Assembly: GCF_026410305.1 (NCBI RefSeq)
Contig: NZ_JAPMLQ010000002.1
Span: forward strand, 682,001-746,000
Reading direction: 5' to 3'
Length of the DNA: 64,000 bases
Origin: Sulfitobacter sp. F26204
GTDB taxonomy: Bacteria; Pseudomonadota; Alphaproteobacteria; Rhodobacterales; Rhodobacteraceae
This document shows positions 19,383 through 29,272 of the stretch, piece after piece. Position 1 is the stretch's first letter; each line of letters starts with the position of its first letter. The notes under the pieces are model-generated. The model had not been told where the DNA came from. It searched no databases and saw only the letters and a list, made by a program, of their open reading frames with translations. A program made the position numbers and the translations under genes.

Positions 19383-21944
19383 TCACGCGCCCTTGATGCG
19401 GGTCAGCATCTCGGTTGTGTCGCGGCTGAGGTTGGGGGCGGCCAGGATGCGGTCGATTTCAGCCAGTATTTTGGCCTGACGGTCCGCGCCATAGCGTTTC
19501 CACGTCTGGAAGGCAGAGCACATGCGCGCCGTGGTTTGCGGGTTGAGCGGATCAAGGGTGATCAGCCAGTCAGCCAGCAGGGTGTAGGCCGCACCGGAGG
19601 CATGGTGGAATCCGGCGTGGTGTGCCGTGAGGCTGCCGAAAACGGCGCGGAAGCGGTTGGGGTTCTTGTGGTTGAAGTCAGGGTGCTCTGTCAGGCGCTG
19701 GGCGGTGGCGGCGGCGTCCTGGGGTTTGGCCGCGCTGACCTGAAGGCCGAACCATTTGTCCATGACAAGGCGATCCTCGCGCCATTGGTCGTAAAAGGCG
19801 GCAAGCGCCGGCCCGGCATCACCGTGGCGCAGAATCTGGCCGAGGGCGCTGATTTGCTGGGTCATGTTGTCAGCGGTGTCGAATTGTTCCTGTGCTGTTG
19901 CGGTACCGCTGTGGTGGCTGATGAACGCGAGCATGGCATTGGTCAGTGCGCGTTTGCCGGACTGGTCGGCGTTTGGCTGGTAGGGGTGCTTAACGCTGTA
20001 GCGGGCATAGAGGTCAGCTGCGGCATCGCCAAAGGTTTCGGCCATGGCGTCGCGCATCTGTTCACCGGCGTTGTACAGCGCTTCTGGGTCTGGTGTTGTT
20101 CCTGCCTCATGCAGCACGGTGGCAAGTTCAGCGGCACCAGGCCAGCCGATCATCAGGGCACGGAACGCGGGATCAAGTGTTTCGTCCATGGCAATGTCTT
20201 TGATTGCTGTCAGAAAGGCCGGGTCGGCGGCGGCCCCCTCACAGATCATGGCAAGCATCGCTTCGCGGCCAAGCATATTGCCCGCTTCCCACCGGTTGAA
20301 CGGGTCGGTGTCCTGGGTCAGCAGCAGCCTGCGGTCTGCCTGAGACAGATCGTGCTTCAGGACTACGGGTGCGGAAAAGCCGCGCAGGATTGAGGCGACA
20401 GGTTGATCCTCAAGACCGGTAAAGCGGAAGCTTTGGGTTTCCTTGGTCATTTCGAGAACCTGGGTCGCCAGCGCCTCGCGGCCATCTGGATAGATCAGGC
20501 CGAGGGCAATCGGGATCAGCTGTGGCTGCGGCGCGGGGGTGGCCGCGCTGGGTGGTGTGTGTTGCGTGAAAGTCAGCGTGAGCGTGTCGAGTTCGAAAGA
20601 TTCCTCGACCGACAAGCGCGGGGTGCCAGCCTGGGAATACCAGCGTTTGAACTGGGTCAGGTCGCGCCCTGTGGTTTCTGCAAAGACGGCAAGCCAGTCC
20701 TCGATCGTGCAGGCCTGACCGTCGTGGCGGTCGAAGTAGAGTTCCACCGCCTTGTGGTAGGCGTCATCACCCACCAATGTTTTCAGCATGCCGATGACCT
20801 CGGCACCTTTTTCATAGACGGTGGCGGTATAAAAGTTGTTGATTTCCTGAAAGCTTTCGGGACGCACAGGATGGGCAAGCGGGCCCTGGTCCTCGGGGAA
20901 CTGGCGGGCGCGCAGGTCGATGACGTCCGAGATACGCTTGACAGGAGCTGAGCGCATGTCACTGGTGAACTGGCTGTCGCGGTAGACGGTCAGCCCTTCC
21001 TTGAGGCACAGCTGGAACCAGTCGCGGCAGGTGATGCGGTTGCCGGTCCAGTTGTGGAAATACTCATGCGCGATGATCGCCTCGATCCTTTCGAAATTCA
21101 TGTCGGTCGAGGTTTCGGGCGAGGCAAGAACAGCAGATGAATTGAAGATGTTCAGCCCCTTGTTTTCCATCGCCCCCATGTTGAAGTCATCCACCGCGAC
21201 GATGTTGAACAGGTCAAGATCGTATTCGCGGCCGTAAACCTGTTCGTCCCATGTCATCGACGCCTTGAGCGCCTGCATGCCAAAGGCGCATTTGCCCTGG
21301 TCACCGGGACGGACATAGAGATTCAGATCGACCCCACGCCCGTTCATCGTGGTAAAGGTGTCGTGGTGCGACACAAGATCGCCCGCGACCAGCGCGAAGA
21401 GATAGGCGGGTTTGGGCCAGGGATCGTGCCATTCGGCGTGGTTTTCGCCGGTCTTGACCGGGTTGCCGTTGGACAAGAGCACCGGATGCGGGCCGTCGAT
21501 TGTGACGGTAAAGACCGACATCACATCAGGACGATCGGGATAGAAGGTGATCTTGCGAAAGCCTTCGGCTTCGCATTGGGTGCAATACATGCCGTTCGAC
21601 ATATAGAGGCCTTCAAGCGCGGTGTTGTTGGCGGGATCGATCTCGACCTCGGATTCCCAAGTAAAGGGGCCGTCGGGAACGCCAACGGTGAGGCCTTCGT
21701 CGGTGACAACGGGATCACAGGGGATGCCATCGATCCGGGCCTGGATGAGCTTTACCTGTTCGCCGTGCAGGAACATGCTGTCAGGGTGTTCCTGATCATG
21801 CGCAGGGTTCGGCACAAGGCGAAGCACGCTGCGTACGCGGGTGGCATGGGGGTCGAGGGTGAAATGCAAATCCACGCTTTCTACGGTCCAAGGGTAGGGG
21901 GTGTAGTCAGCCAGATAGATGGTCTTGGGGGCAGCATCGCGCAT
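19383..21944 (-). CDS. pepN: Aminopeptidase N (M1)
   Basis: A broad-specificity zinc aminopeptidase; 853 residues, close to the usual size. The substrate-recognition motif GAMENKGLNIFN is followed by the zinc motif HEYFHNWTGNR and the third ligand Glu in KEGLTVYRD. The N-terminal beta domain and a long C-terminal helical domain ending in DTTEMLTRIKG complete the E. coli PepN-like architecture (the EcPepN C-terminal domain shape). Cytosolic peptide turnover. The two downstream genes are coupled to it. Confidence 0.95.
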   Translation of the reverse strand: MRDAAPKTIYLADYTPYPWTVESVDLHFTLDPHATRVRSVLRLVPNPAHDQEHPDSMFLHGEQVKLIQARIDGIPCDPVVTDEGLTVGVPDGPFTWESEVEIDPANNTALEGLYMSNGMYCTQCEAEGFRKITFYPDRPDVMSVFTVTIDGPHPVLLSNGNPVKTGENHAEWHDPWPKPAYLFALVAGDLVSHHDTFTTMNGRGVDLNLYVRPGDQGKCAFGMQALKASMTWDEQVYGREYDLDLFNIVAVDDFNMGAMENKGLNIFNSSAVLASPETSTDMNFERIEAIIAHEYFHNWTGNRITCRDWFQLCLKEGLTVYRDSQFTSDMRSAPVKRISDVIDLRARQFPEDQGPLAHPVRPESFQEINNFYTATVYEKGAEVIGMLKTLVGDDAYHKAVELYFDRHDGQACTIEDWLAVFAETTGRDLTQFKRWYSQAGTPRLSVEESFELDTLTLTFTQHTPPSAATPAPQPQLIPIALGLIYPDGREALATQVLEMTKETQSFRFTGLEDQPVASILRGFSAPVVLKHDLSQADRRLLLTQDTDPFNRWEAGNMLGREAMLAMICEGAAADPAFLTAIKDIAMDETLDPAFRALMIGWPGAAELATVLHEAGTTPDPEALYNAGEQMRDAMAETFGDAAADLYARYSVKHPYQPNADQSGKRALTNAMLAFISHHSGTATAQEQFDTADNMTQQISALGQILRHGDAGPALAAFYDQWREDRLVMDKWFGLQVSAAKPQDAAATAQRLTEHPDFNHKNPNRFRAVFGSLTAHHAGFHHASGAAYTLLADWLITLDPLNPQTTARMCSAFQTWKRYGADRQAKILAEIDRILAAPNLSRDTTEMLTRIKGA

Positions 21945-22045
21945 TTGGCACCTTTAAAATTTTGGAACAATTGTCTGCGCCGCACGTTAGTTCGGTAAGC
22001 CAGTACCCTCAACGGGTCAAATGAGACCAAGCAAAGGAGATCAAG

Positions 22046-22249
22046 ATGTCAGCTCCCGACACAAATATCGAAAAACAGGAACAGAAACACAAGGCGTCGC
22101 TTTTCGGGATAAAGGGGGCGATGCTCTTTGGTGCCTTGATGCTTGTTTTGGTTGCCGTGTTCACTGCGATCAACGCGAGTGATCCGCAGGGCGATGCGGG
22201 ATTGAATGCAACGGACGGTGCCGCGGCATCGACCGCATCGGGTGACTGA
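22046..22249 (+). CDS. Small single-pass membrane protein
   Basis: A 67-residue protein with a strong AAGGAG Shine-Dalgarno. A charged N-terminus (EKQEQKHK) precedes one transmembrane segment (AMLFGALMLVLVAVFTAI), and the tail is a short Asp/Ala/Ser-rich stretch, so an N-in/C-out topology is likely. No family recognised. A hairpin followed by GTTTTGG at 22346 may end the transcript. Confidence 0.7.
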   Translation: MSAPDTNIEKQEQKHKASLFGIKGAMLFGALMLVLVAVFTAINASDPQGDAGLNATDGAAASTASGD

Positions 22250-22345
22250 ACCGGGATCGCGCCAGCGCCATTGATGCCTGTGCTATCAACGATGCCAGGC
22301 CAATACGTCAAAGTAGCGGCAACAATGCTGCAGCAAAGCGGTGCG

Positions 22346-22365
22346 GGCGCAAGCCTGCGCCGTTT
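22346..22365 (+). terminator. Possible intrinsic terminator
   Basis: GGCGCA-AGCC-TGCGCC stem followed by GTTTTGGTTG. It would end transcription of the small membrane protein gene 97 bp upstream. Confidence 0.4.
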
Positions 22366-22452
22366 TGGTTGTTGGTCTGTCCTGTTCGGGATTGTTTTGT
22401 TTTTGAAGAGACACCTATTGCTGCAACAGGGAGGCGCGGTGCTTGAAGGGGT

Positions 22453-22485
22453 TTTCCTTTGGTCTTACTAATTTCCGAAAGGAAA
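22453..22485. promoter_or_regulatory. Inverted repeat before glcB
   Basis: TTTCCTTT-N17-AAAGGAAA, a perfect 8-bp inverted repeat, ends 7 bp before the AGGGAG Shine-Dalgarno of glcB. It also contains an inner TTTCC-GAAA-GGAAA hairpin. It could be an operator or a leader structure. Confidence 0.4.
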
Positions 22486-22505
22486 CACCCTAGGGAGACT
22501 TGGCG

Positions 22506-24647
22506 ATGGCAAAGCGTATGAACAGGGATGGCCTTCAGGTCGACGCGCAACTGGTGGCGTTCTTGGAAGAGCAGGCTTTGCCCGGGACCGGGGTGACAGC
22601 GGCGGAGTTCTGGACCGGGTTGTCCGAGTTGGTGCATGAAATGGGGCCAAGGAACGCGGCGTTTCTGGCCAAACGTGAAGAACTTCAAGGCAAGATTGAT
22701 GATTGGCATCTGGCGCACAGGGACAAGGTGCATGACCATGCAACCTATATCCGCTTTCTTGAGGAGATCGGGTATCTGGTGCCAGAAGGTGCAGATTTCA
22801 CGATCGAGACCAAGGGAGTGGATCCGGAAATTGCCACTATAGCGGGGCCGCAGCTTGTTGTGCCGATCACCAATGGTCGCTTTGCCTTGAATGCAGCGAA
22901 TGCACGTTGGGGCAGTTTGTATGATGGCCTGTATGGTACCGATGCCATGGGGGGTCAACCGCCTGCAGGAGACTATGATCAGGGACATGGAGCGCGGGTC
23001 GTGGCGCGTGCCCGTGTGTTTCTGGATGAGGTCTTTCCTGTCGAAGGTGTCAGCCATGCAGATGCACGGCGTTATTGCGTGCGCGCGGGGGCCTTGCGCG
23101 TGGATGATCACCCTCTGGTGACACCTGAAAAATTCGTGGGATACCGTGGTGACCCCGATACGCCGGACGCGGTGGTGCTTTGCAACAACGGGCTGCATGT
23201 GGAATTGGTGTTTGATCGGGGGCATCCGATTGGCAGCCGCGACCAGGCGGGGCTAGCGGATGTGCAGCTTGAATCCGCGCTCTCGGCGATCATGGATTGC
23301 GAAGACAGCGTGGCCTGTGTCGATGCCGAGGACAAGGTGCAAGCCTATGCCAACTGGCTGGGCCTGATGCGCGGCGATCTGGAAGAGAGTTTCGTCAAGG
23401 GTGGTGCGCAGATGACGCGCCGGTTGAATCCGGATCGCAACTATACGGCGGCGGATGGCGGCATCCTTTCCTTGAAAGGGCGGGCGCTGATGCTGGTGCG
23501 CAACGTCGGGCATCTGATGACAAATCCGGCCATTCTGGACCGCGATGGCAATGAAGTCTTCGAAGGTCTGATGGATGCGATGATCACGACGTTGATTGCC
23601 AAACATGATCTGCTGCGCGATGGGGGAAATTCGGTTGAAGGCTCTGTCTATGTGGTGAAACCCAAGATGCACGGACCCGAGGAAGTTGCCTTTGCCGACG
23701 AGATATTCAGCCATGTGGAGGGGGCGCTGGGCCTTGCCGCCAATACCGTCAAACTGGGCATCATGGATGAGGAACGGCGCACTTCGGCCAATTTGAAGGA
23801 ATGTATTCGGGCCGCGAAACATCGTGTGGCCTTTATCAATACCGGGTTTCTCGACCGGACGGGGGACGAGATACATACCTCGATGGAAGCGGGGCCATTC
23901 TCGCGCAAGGATTTCATCAAGAACAAGCCCTGGATCGGCGCATATGAATTGCAGAACGTCGATATCGGATTGGAATGTGGCCTGTCGGGACGGGCGCAGA
24001 TCGGCAAGGGCATGTGGGCGATGCCGGATCAGATGGCTGCCATGCTTGAACAGAAGATCGCCCACCCCAAATCGGGGGCAAATTGTGCCTGGGTGCCGTC
24101 ACCGACGGCGGCAACCCTGCATGCGCTGCATTATCACAAGGTGGATGTCTTTGCGGTCCAGGACAGGCTGCAAAAAGACGGGCGCCGCGCCTATAAGGAA
24201 ACGCTGCTGGAGATTCCGCTGGCGACCTATCAGCAATGGACGCCGGAGCAGGTGCAGCGCGAAGTGGAGAACAATGTACAGGGTATTTTGGGCTATGTCG
24301 TGCGCTGGATCGATCAGGGAGTCGGCTGTTCCAAGGTTCCCGACATCAATGATGTCGGACTGATGGAAGACCGCGCCACCTGTCGCATTTCAGCCCAGCA
24401 CGTGGCGAACTGGTTGCATCATGAGGTGGTCAGCAAGGATCAGGTCATGGAGGCCATGCGCAAGATGGCCAGGGTCGTCGATGGCCAGAACGCGGCGGAT
24501 CCGATGTATCGTGCCATGTCACCGGGGTTTGACGGGATCGCCTTCCAGGCGGCTTGCGATCTGGTGTTTGAGGGGCGTGCACAGCCTTCGGGCTATACAG
24601 AGCCTGTGTTGCATGCGCGGCGGCTGGCACTGAAAGCCGCCGGGTAA
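22506..24647 (+). CDS. glcB: Malate synthase G
   Basis: Condenses glyoxylate and acetyl-CoA to malate in the cytoplasm; 713 residues (E. coli 723). Recognised from the start ([26 protein letters not shown]), the [15 protein letters not shown] segment with catalytic acids, [12 protein letters not shown], the [19 protein letters not shown] region and the C-terminal [11 protein letters not shown] motif. An in-frame TTG lies 6 bp upstream; AGGGAG eight bases before the ATG favours 22506. Isocitrate lyase is not nearby. G-form enzymes commonly serve glycolate or ethylmalonyl-CoA-derived glyoxylate. Confidence 0.96.
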   Translation: MAKRMNRDGLQVDAQLVAFLEEQALPGTGVTAAEFWTGLSELVHEMGPRNAAFLAKREELQGKIDDWHLAHRDKVHDHATYIRFLEEIGYLVPEGADFTIETKGVDPEIATIAGPQLVVPITNGRFALNAANARWGSLYDGLYGTDAMGGQPPAGDYDQGHGARVVARARVFLDEVFPVEGVSHADARRYCVRAGALRVDDHPLVTPEKFVGYRGDPDTPDAVVLCNNGLHVELVFDRGHPIGSRDQAGLADVQLESALSAIMDCEDSVACVDAEDKVQAYANWLGLMRGDLEESFVKGGAQMTRRLNPDRNYTAADGGILSLKGRALMLVRNVGHLMTNPAILDRDGNEVFEGLMDAMITTLIAKHDLLRDGGNSVEGSVYVVKPKMHGPEEVAFADEIFSHVEGALGLAANTVKLGIMDEERRTSANLKECIRAAKHRVAFINTGFLDRTGDEIHTSMEAGPFSRKDFIKNKPWIGAYELQNVDIGLECGLSGRAQIGKGMWAMPDQMAAMLEQKIAHPKSGANCAWVPSPTAATLHALHYHKVDVFAVQDRLQKDGRRAYKETLLEIPLATYQQWTPEQVQREVENNVQGILGYVVRWIDQGVGCSKVPDINDVGLMEDRATCRISAQHVANWLHHEVVSKDQVMEAMRKMARVVDGQNAADPMYRAMSPGFDGIAFQAACDLVFEGRAQPSGYTEPVLHARRLALKAAG

Positions 24648-24662
24648 AGCGGTTTGTCGCAG

Positions 24663-24701
24663 CCGTGGGACTGAGGGGCTGGCCCCTCAGACTCCCCACG
24701 G
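24663..24701. repeat. GC-rich intergenic hairpin repeat
   Basis: CTGAGGGGC/GCCCCTCAG inner stem inside an outer CCGTGGG/CCACGG stem, followed by GTATTTACGGCCAAAAAGA. It resembles the copy at 58272 (GGGGCTCTGCCCC...ATTGGCAAGATGA) and the repeat family common after roseobacter genes. It follows the glcB stop by 15 bp. Confidence 0.5.
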
Positions 24702-24883
24702 TATTTACGGCCAAAAAGAGAACCTGGCGGCTGTGAGAGTGGGACAGGGTTTTGAATGCGGGGGCAGGCGGGATGGTGTCTGCGGTAAAAATCACCTCGG
24801 CAAGGGGGGCGTGATCAAGGCCGCTTGAGGGATTGCAAAGCCTGTCATATACAGGGGCAATCTTTGGCAAAGCTTGGTGACAT

Positions 24884-25660
24884 ATGGCCCGACCCGTTGT
24901 TGGTATTATCGGAAATTCCTACCTTTTAAACGATCAGTATCCGGTGCATGCCGGTGGGCAGATGAATTCGGATGCCATTTCGGAAGTGACGGGCTGTATG
25001 CCGTTGATCATTCCCTCGGACCCGCGCCATGTCTGCGTCGAGGACCTGCTGGAAGTCTGCGACGGTTTCCTGCTTACCGGCGGGCGGCCCAATGTGCATC
25101 CAGAAGAATATGGCGAGGTTGAGACCGCTGCCCATGGCGAATTTGACCGGCCGCGTGATGCGGTGGTGCTGCCGCTGGTGCGGGCCTGTGTGGCACGGGG
25201 GCAGCCGATTTTGGGAATTTGTCGGGGGTTTCAGGAGATCAATGTCGCGATGGGCGGCACGCTTTATCCTGAAATCCGCGATCTGCCCGGCCGCATGAAC
25301 CATCGCATGCCCCCGGATGGTACCATCGAAGAGAAATTTCAGTTGCGCCATGATGTGACCTTTACCGAGGGTGGTGTGTTTCACGCGCTGATGGGCAATA
25401 CAGTCGTGCGCACCAATACCCTGCACGGCCAGGGGATCAAGACTGCGGGCGCGAGGATCGTGATTGACGGATTTGCAGAGGATGGGACGCCGGAAGCGAT
25501 CTATGTGCAGGGGGCACCTGGGTTCACGCTTGCCGTGCAGTGGCATCCGGAGTGGAACGCTGCCGCGGACCCGGTTTCGTCCAAACTGTTTGGGGGTTTT
25601 GGTGAGGCAGTGCACAACTGGGCGGCAGCGCGGGGCGCTGTCGCGCTCAAGGCGGGCTGA
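24884..25660 (+). CDS. Class-I glutamine amidotransferase-like (peptidase C26, PuuD-like)
   Basis: A 258-residue single-domain hydrolase resembling gamma-glutamyl-gamma-aminobutyrate hydrolase. The nucleophile Cys lies in ILGICRGFQEINV, and His-Glu in AVQWHPEW completes the triad. The N-terminal VVGIIGN and the LLTGG segment also fit. Family members release glutamate from gamma-glutamylated polyamine intermediates; no other puu gene is nearby, so the substrate is unsettled. Cytoplasmic. Confidence 0.85.
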   Translation: MARPVVGIIGNSYLLNDQYPVHAGGQMNSDAISEVTGCMPLIIPSDPRHVCVEDLLEVCDGFLLTGGRPNVHPEEYGEVETAAHGEFDRPRDAVVLPLVRACVARGQPILGICRGFQEINVAMGGTLYPEIRDLPGRMNHRMPPDGTIEEKFQLRHDVTFTEGGVFHALMGNTVVRTNTLHGQGIKTAGARIVIDGFAEDGTPEAIYVQGAPGFTLAVQWHPEWNAAADPVSSKLFGGFGEAVHNWAAARGAVALKAG

Positions 25661-25966
25661 GGGCGCGGGGCTGCGACGGAGAGCGGGCAGAGGCGGCCCA
25701 TTGTCGATTCTTGTAATCAAGCGATATGGGTATTGAAGCATTGTTGCGCTCAGCACGGCCTGCTTGAAAGATAGCTTCGAGATCAATCCGCTGCAGGTTG
25801 CGCGAAAAACGCCACGTCGCTTTTGAAAATCGCGCAACTTTGCCGCTTTTGCGCGGTGCTGGCTTGTGGACAGCCTGCCATCACGCTATTTGCTGCGGGT
25901 GCGAAATTGCGTCCCTTGCTGGGGGCGTATGCCGTCAGAGTGATCAATCAAAGGGGGGAAGACCGA
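25661..25966. other. 306-bp intergenic leader before pntA
   Basis: No open reading frame that looks real. The first 60 bp are GC-rich. It probably carries the pntAB promoter; a TTGTCG-N17-ATATGG match at about 25702 is a weak candidate. An in-frame extension of pntA upstream to 25823 exists but is not supported by Shine-Dalgarno or conservation. Confidence 0.5.
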
Positions 25967-27541
25967 GTGAAGATCGGAACGCCAAAAGAGATTTTCGAGG
26001 GTGAGAACCGCGTTGCAATGACGCCGGATTCCGCCACTGCGCTGCAAAAGCTGGGCCATGAGTGTCTGATCGAGACCGGCGCGGGTAGCGCTGCGGGTTT
26101 TTCCGATGCCGATTATAAGGCCGCCGGTGTTGAAGTCGTCAAGACGGCTGCTGCCTTGTGGAAAGCCGCCGATGTTGTGGCCAAGGTGCGCGTGCCCGAT
26201 ACCGCCGAGATGAAACGCTTGCGCGCGGATCAGACGCTGATTTCTTTCTTCAGCCCGGTGGGCGATGAAGCGAAGATGAAAAAGGCGGGGGAAAAGGGCG
26301 CGACTGTCATTGCGATGGAGATGATCCCGCGGATTTCCCGTGCGCAGAAGATGGATGCGCTGTCTTCCATGGCGAATATTGCCGGTTACCGTGCGGTGAT
26401 CGAAGCTGGCAATAATTTCGGTCGCTTCTTTACCGGACAGATCACGGCGGCGGGCAAGGTGCCACCGGCGAAGGTTTTGATTGTCGGGGCCGGTGTGGCG
26501 GGTTTGGCGGCAATCGGCACGGCGACCAGTCTGGGTGCGATCACCTATGCCTTTGATGTGCGTCCCGAAGTGGCCGAGCAGGTCGAGAGCATGGGCGCGG
26601 AATTCGTCTATCTTGATTTCGAGGAGGAGCAGCAGGATGGTGCGGCGACAGGGGGCTATGCCTCTGTGTCCAGCCCGGAGTTTCGCGAAGCCCAGTTGGC
26701 CAAGTTCCGCGAAATGGCACCGGAAGTTGACATCGTTATCACCACGGCACTGATCCCCAACCGCGAAGCACCGGAAATCTGGACCGCTGACATGGTTGCG
26801 GCCATGAAGCCGGGGTCGGTGATCGTGGATCTTGCGGCAGAGAAGGGCGGCAACTGCAAACAGACGGTCATGGACGAGAAGATCGTGACGGAAAACGGCG
26901 TTACCATCATTGGCTACACCGATTTCCCCAGCCGCATGGCGACGCAGGCCTCGACCCTTTATGCCACCAACATCCGTCATCTGTTGACCGATCTCACACC
27001 GGAAAAAGACGGTGTGATCCATCACAACATGGAAGACGACGTCATTCGCGGGGCCACCATTGCCCACGCCAAGGAGGTGACCTTCCCGCCGCCACCGCCA
27101 AAGGTGGCCGCGATTGCGGTGCAGAGCAAGAAACCTGCCCCCAAGGAACTGACGTCAGAGCAAAAGCGCGCAGCGGAGATTGCCGCGTTCAAGCAGCAGA
27201 CCAAGAACCAGGTCACTTTGCTGGCCGTTGGTGGCGCAGTGTTGCTGGCTGTTGGCCTTGTCGCACCGGCGAGCTTTATGCAGCATTTCATCGTTTTTGT
27301 ACTGGCAGTCTTTGTCGGATTCCAGGTGATCTGGGGTGTGGCACATAGCCTTCATACGCCGTTGATGGCGGTGACAAATGCGATTTCCTCGATCATCATT
27401 CTGGGGGCGCTGATGCAGATCGGATCGGCCTCTTTCCTGGTGATCCTCCTTGCTGCCTTGTCGATCTTCATGTGCGGGATCAATATCTTTGGCGGCTTCC
27501 TCGTGACACGGCGCATGCTCGCCATGTTCCAGAAATCTTGA
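25967..27541 (+). CDS. pntA: NAD(P) transhydrogenase subunit alpha
   Basis: Alpha subunit of the proton-translocating transhydrogenase, which makes NADPH from NADH using the proton gradient. From the GTG at 25967 (AAGGGGGG Shine-Dalgarno) the product has 524 residues, near the E. coli size. Domain I is the NAD(H) domain, with RVAMTPDSA and the dinucleotide motif GAGVAGLAAIGTA. The C-terminus has three to four membrane helices (VTLLAVGGAVLLAVGL, FIVFVLAVFVGFQVIW and others). pntB starts 14 bp downstream. Confidence 0.95.
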   Translation: MKIGTPKEIFEGENRVAMTPDSATALQKLGHECLIETGAGSAAGFSDADYKAAGVEVVKTAAALWKAADVVAKVRVPDTAEMKRLRADQTLISFFSPVGDEAKMKKAGEKGATVIAMEMIPRISRAQKMDALSSMANIAGYRAVIEAGNNFGRFFTGQITAAGKVPPAKVLIVGAGVAGLAAIGTATSLGAITYAFDVRPEVAEQVESMGAEFVYLDFEEEQQDGAATGGYASVSSPEFREAQLAKFREMAPEVDIVITTALIPNREAPEIWTADMVAAMKPGSVIVDLAAEKGGNCKQTVMDEKIVTENGVTIIGYTDFPSRMATQASTLYATNIRHLLTDLTPEKDGVIHHNMEDDVIRGATIAHAKEVTFPPPPPKVAAIAVQSKKPAPKELTSEQKRAAEIAAFKQQTKNQVTLLAVGGAVLLAVGLVAPASFMQHFIVFVLAVFVGFQVIWGVAHSLHTPLMAVTNAISSIIILGALMQIGSASFLVILLAALSIFMCGINIFGGFLVTRRMLAMFQKS

Positions 27542-27555
27542 AGGAGGCTGGATAA

Positions 27556-28995
27556 ATGGATTTTGGTTTTACAACAGCAGTCTATGTGGTTGCGGCAATC
27601 TTGTTCATCCTTTCCCTGGGGGGGCTATCAGGACAGGAAAGCGCCAAGCGCGCGGTCTGGTACGGTATTGTCGGCATGGCGCTGGCGGTGGTGGCCACGC
27701 TGATCGGGCCCGGGTCCGGGTACTGGTTCCTGTCGCTGATCCTGATCGCGGGCGGCGGTGTTATCGGCTATCAACTGGCGACAAAGGTGCAGATGACGCA
27801 GATGCCGGAACTGGTTGCGGCGATGCATTCCCTGGTTGGTCTGGCCGCGGTCTTTGTCGGCTTTATCGCGCATTTCGAAATCGGCCGGGTGGCAAGCTAT
27901 GTCGCCGGCGGGGGGGATGTTTATGCGCTGGGCACTTTTGCCGGTTTGATCGCGAAAAAGACCGCGGTAGAGATCAACATCCTGCGGGTTGAGGTCTTTC
28001 TTGGTATCTTCATCGGTGCGGTGACCTTTACCGGGTCTGTGATCGCCTATGGCAAACTGGCGGGCAAGGTGGATTCAGCGGCCAAGAAACTGCCCGGCGG
28101 GCATATGTTGAACGCGGGCGCGGCGGGTCTCTCACTGCTTTGCCTGATCTGGTACTTCAACACCGGCGGGTTCTTTCCGCTGTTTCTGATGACATTGGCG
28201 GCGCTGTTCATCGGGTATCACCTGATCACCGGGATTGGCGGGGCGGATATGCCTGTGGTTGTTTCCATGCTGAACAGTTATTCTGGCTGGGCAGCGGCGG
28301 CGATCGGTTTCTCGCTTGGCAATGATCTGTTGATTGTTGTGGGGGCGTTGGTTGGCTCCTCCGGTGCGATCCTGTCCTATATCATGTGCAAGGCGATGAA
28401 CCGGTCCTTCGTTTCGGTGATCCTGGGCGGCTTTGGCGGCCCTGCAGGAGAACAGATGGCGGTCGAGGGCGAACAGATCGCCATCGAAGCGGATGGCGTT
28501 GCGGCAGCTCTGAACGAGGCGGACAGCGTGATCATCATTCCGGGTTACGGCATGGCGGTGGCACAGGCGCAGGGTGCGGTGAGCGATCTGGTCAAGAAGC
28601 TGCGCGCCAAGGGCAAGAACGTGCGCTTTGCCATTCACCCGGTTGCGGGGCGTTTGCCCGGTCACATGAACGTGCTGCTGGCGGAGGCCAAGGTGCCCTA
28701 TGACATCGTGATGGAGATGGATGAAATCAACGATGATTTCCCGGACACGGATGTGGCGATTGTCATCGGGTCCAACGACATCGTGAACCCTGCGGCGCAG
28801 GACGATCCGAACAGCCCGATTGCGGGGATGCCGGTTCTGGAGTGCTGGAAGGCCAAACAGGTGTTTGTCTCAAAGCGCGGGCAGGGCACGGGCTATTCTG
28901 GCATCGAAAACCCGTTGTTCTTCAAGGACAATACGCGGATGTTTTATGGAGATGCCAAGGCATCGCTCGACAAGTTGCTGCCGATGATCGACTGA
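27556..28995 (+). CDS. pntB: NAD(P) transhydrogenase subunit beta
   Basis: Beta subunit, 479 residues: eight or nine membrane helices that form the proton channel domain II, then the NADP-binding domain III with [16 protein letters not shown] and [31 protein letters not shown] precedes the ATG. A strong terminator follows. Inner membrane, heterodimer with PntA. Confidence 0.96.
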   Translation: MDFGFTTAVYVVAAILFILSLGGLSGQESAKRAVWYGIVGMALAVVATLIGPGSGYWFLSLILIAGGGVIGYQLATKVQMTQMPELVAAMHSLVGLAAVFVGFIAHFEIGRVASYVAGGGDVYALGTFAGLIAKKTAVEINILRVEVFLGIFIGAVTFTGSVIAYGKLAGKVDSAAKKLPGGHMLNAGAAGLSLLCLIWYFNTGGFFPLFLMTLAALFIGYHLITGIGGADMPVVVSMLNSYSGWAAAAIGFSLGNDLLIVVGALVGSSGAILSYIMCKAMNRSFVSVILGGFGGPAGEQMAVEGEQIAIEADGVAAALNEADSVIIIPGYGMAVAQAQGAVSDLVKKLRAKGKNVRFAIHPVAGRLPGHMNVLLAEAKVPYDIVMEMDEINDDFPDTDVAIVIGSNDIVNPAAQDDPNSPIAGMPVLECWKAKQVFVSKRGQGTGYSGIENPLFFKDNTRMFYGDAKASLDKLLPMID

Positions 28996-29053
28996 GTGTT
29001 TTCTTTCAAAGGAAGCGACTGGAAATTTTGAATATCTTCGATCTATTGACGAC

Positions 29054-29085
29054 ACGCCCTGCCAGAAATGGCGGGGCGTTTTTTT
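29054..29085 (+). terminator. Strong intrinsic terminator after pntB
   Basis: An 11-bp stem (ACGCCCTGCCA / TGGCGGGGCGT, one G-T pair) with a GAAA tetraloop and seven T residues, 59 bp after the pntB stop. Confidence 0.95.
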
Positions 29086-29182
29086 GGCGGGTTTGCCGGC
29101 GGCGCTGAGGTCAGCATTCAATGACCGGGCCGGTTTGCGAAAAGGTTGGAGCTCCGGGGGATGCACGGGCGACGGTATACAA

Positions 29183-29214
29183 TTGTATTCAGTTAACGCA
29201 TTGAAAAATATAAA
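29183..29214 (+). promoter_or_regulatory. Candidate promoter for DUF3422 gene
   Basis: An AT-rich stretch holds TTGTAT followed after 17 bp by AAATAT/TATAAAT, about 60 bp before the DUF3422 start and downstream of the pntB terminator. Confidence 0.35.
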
Positions 29215-29272
29215 TATTTGATTAGTGCGGAAAAGCGTTCTATGTCATTGGCACCCAATGCAGGAACCAGAC

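Noticed and set aside
18762..20393. 543-codon plus-strand frame opposite pepN and the SDR
   Set aside because: Antisense to two well supported genes, has Cys/Gly-rich composition and no family features.
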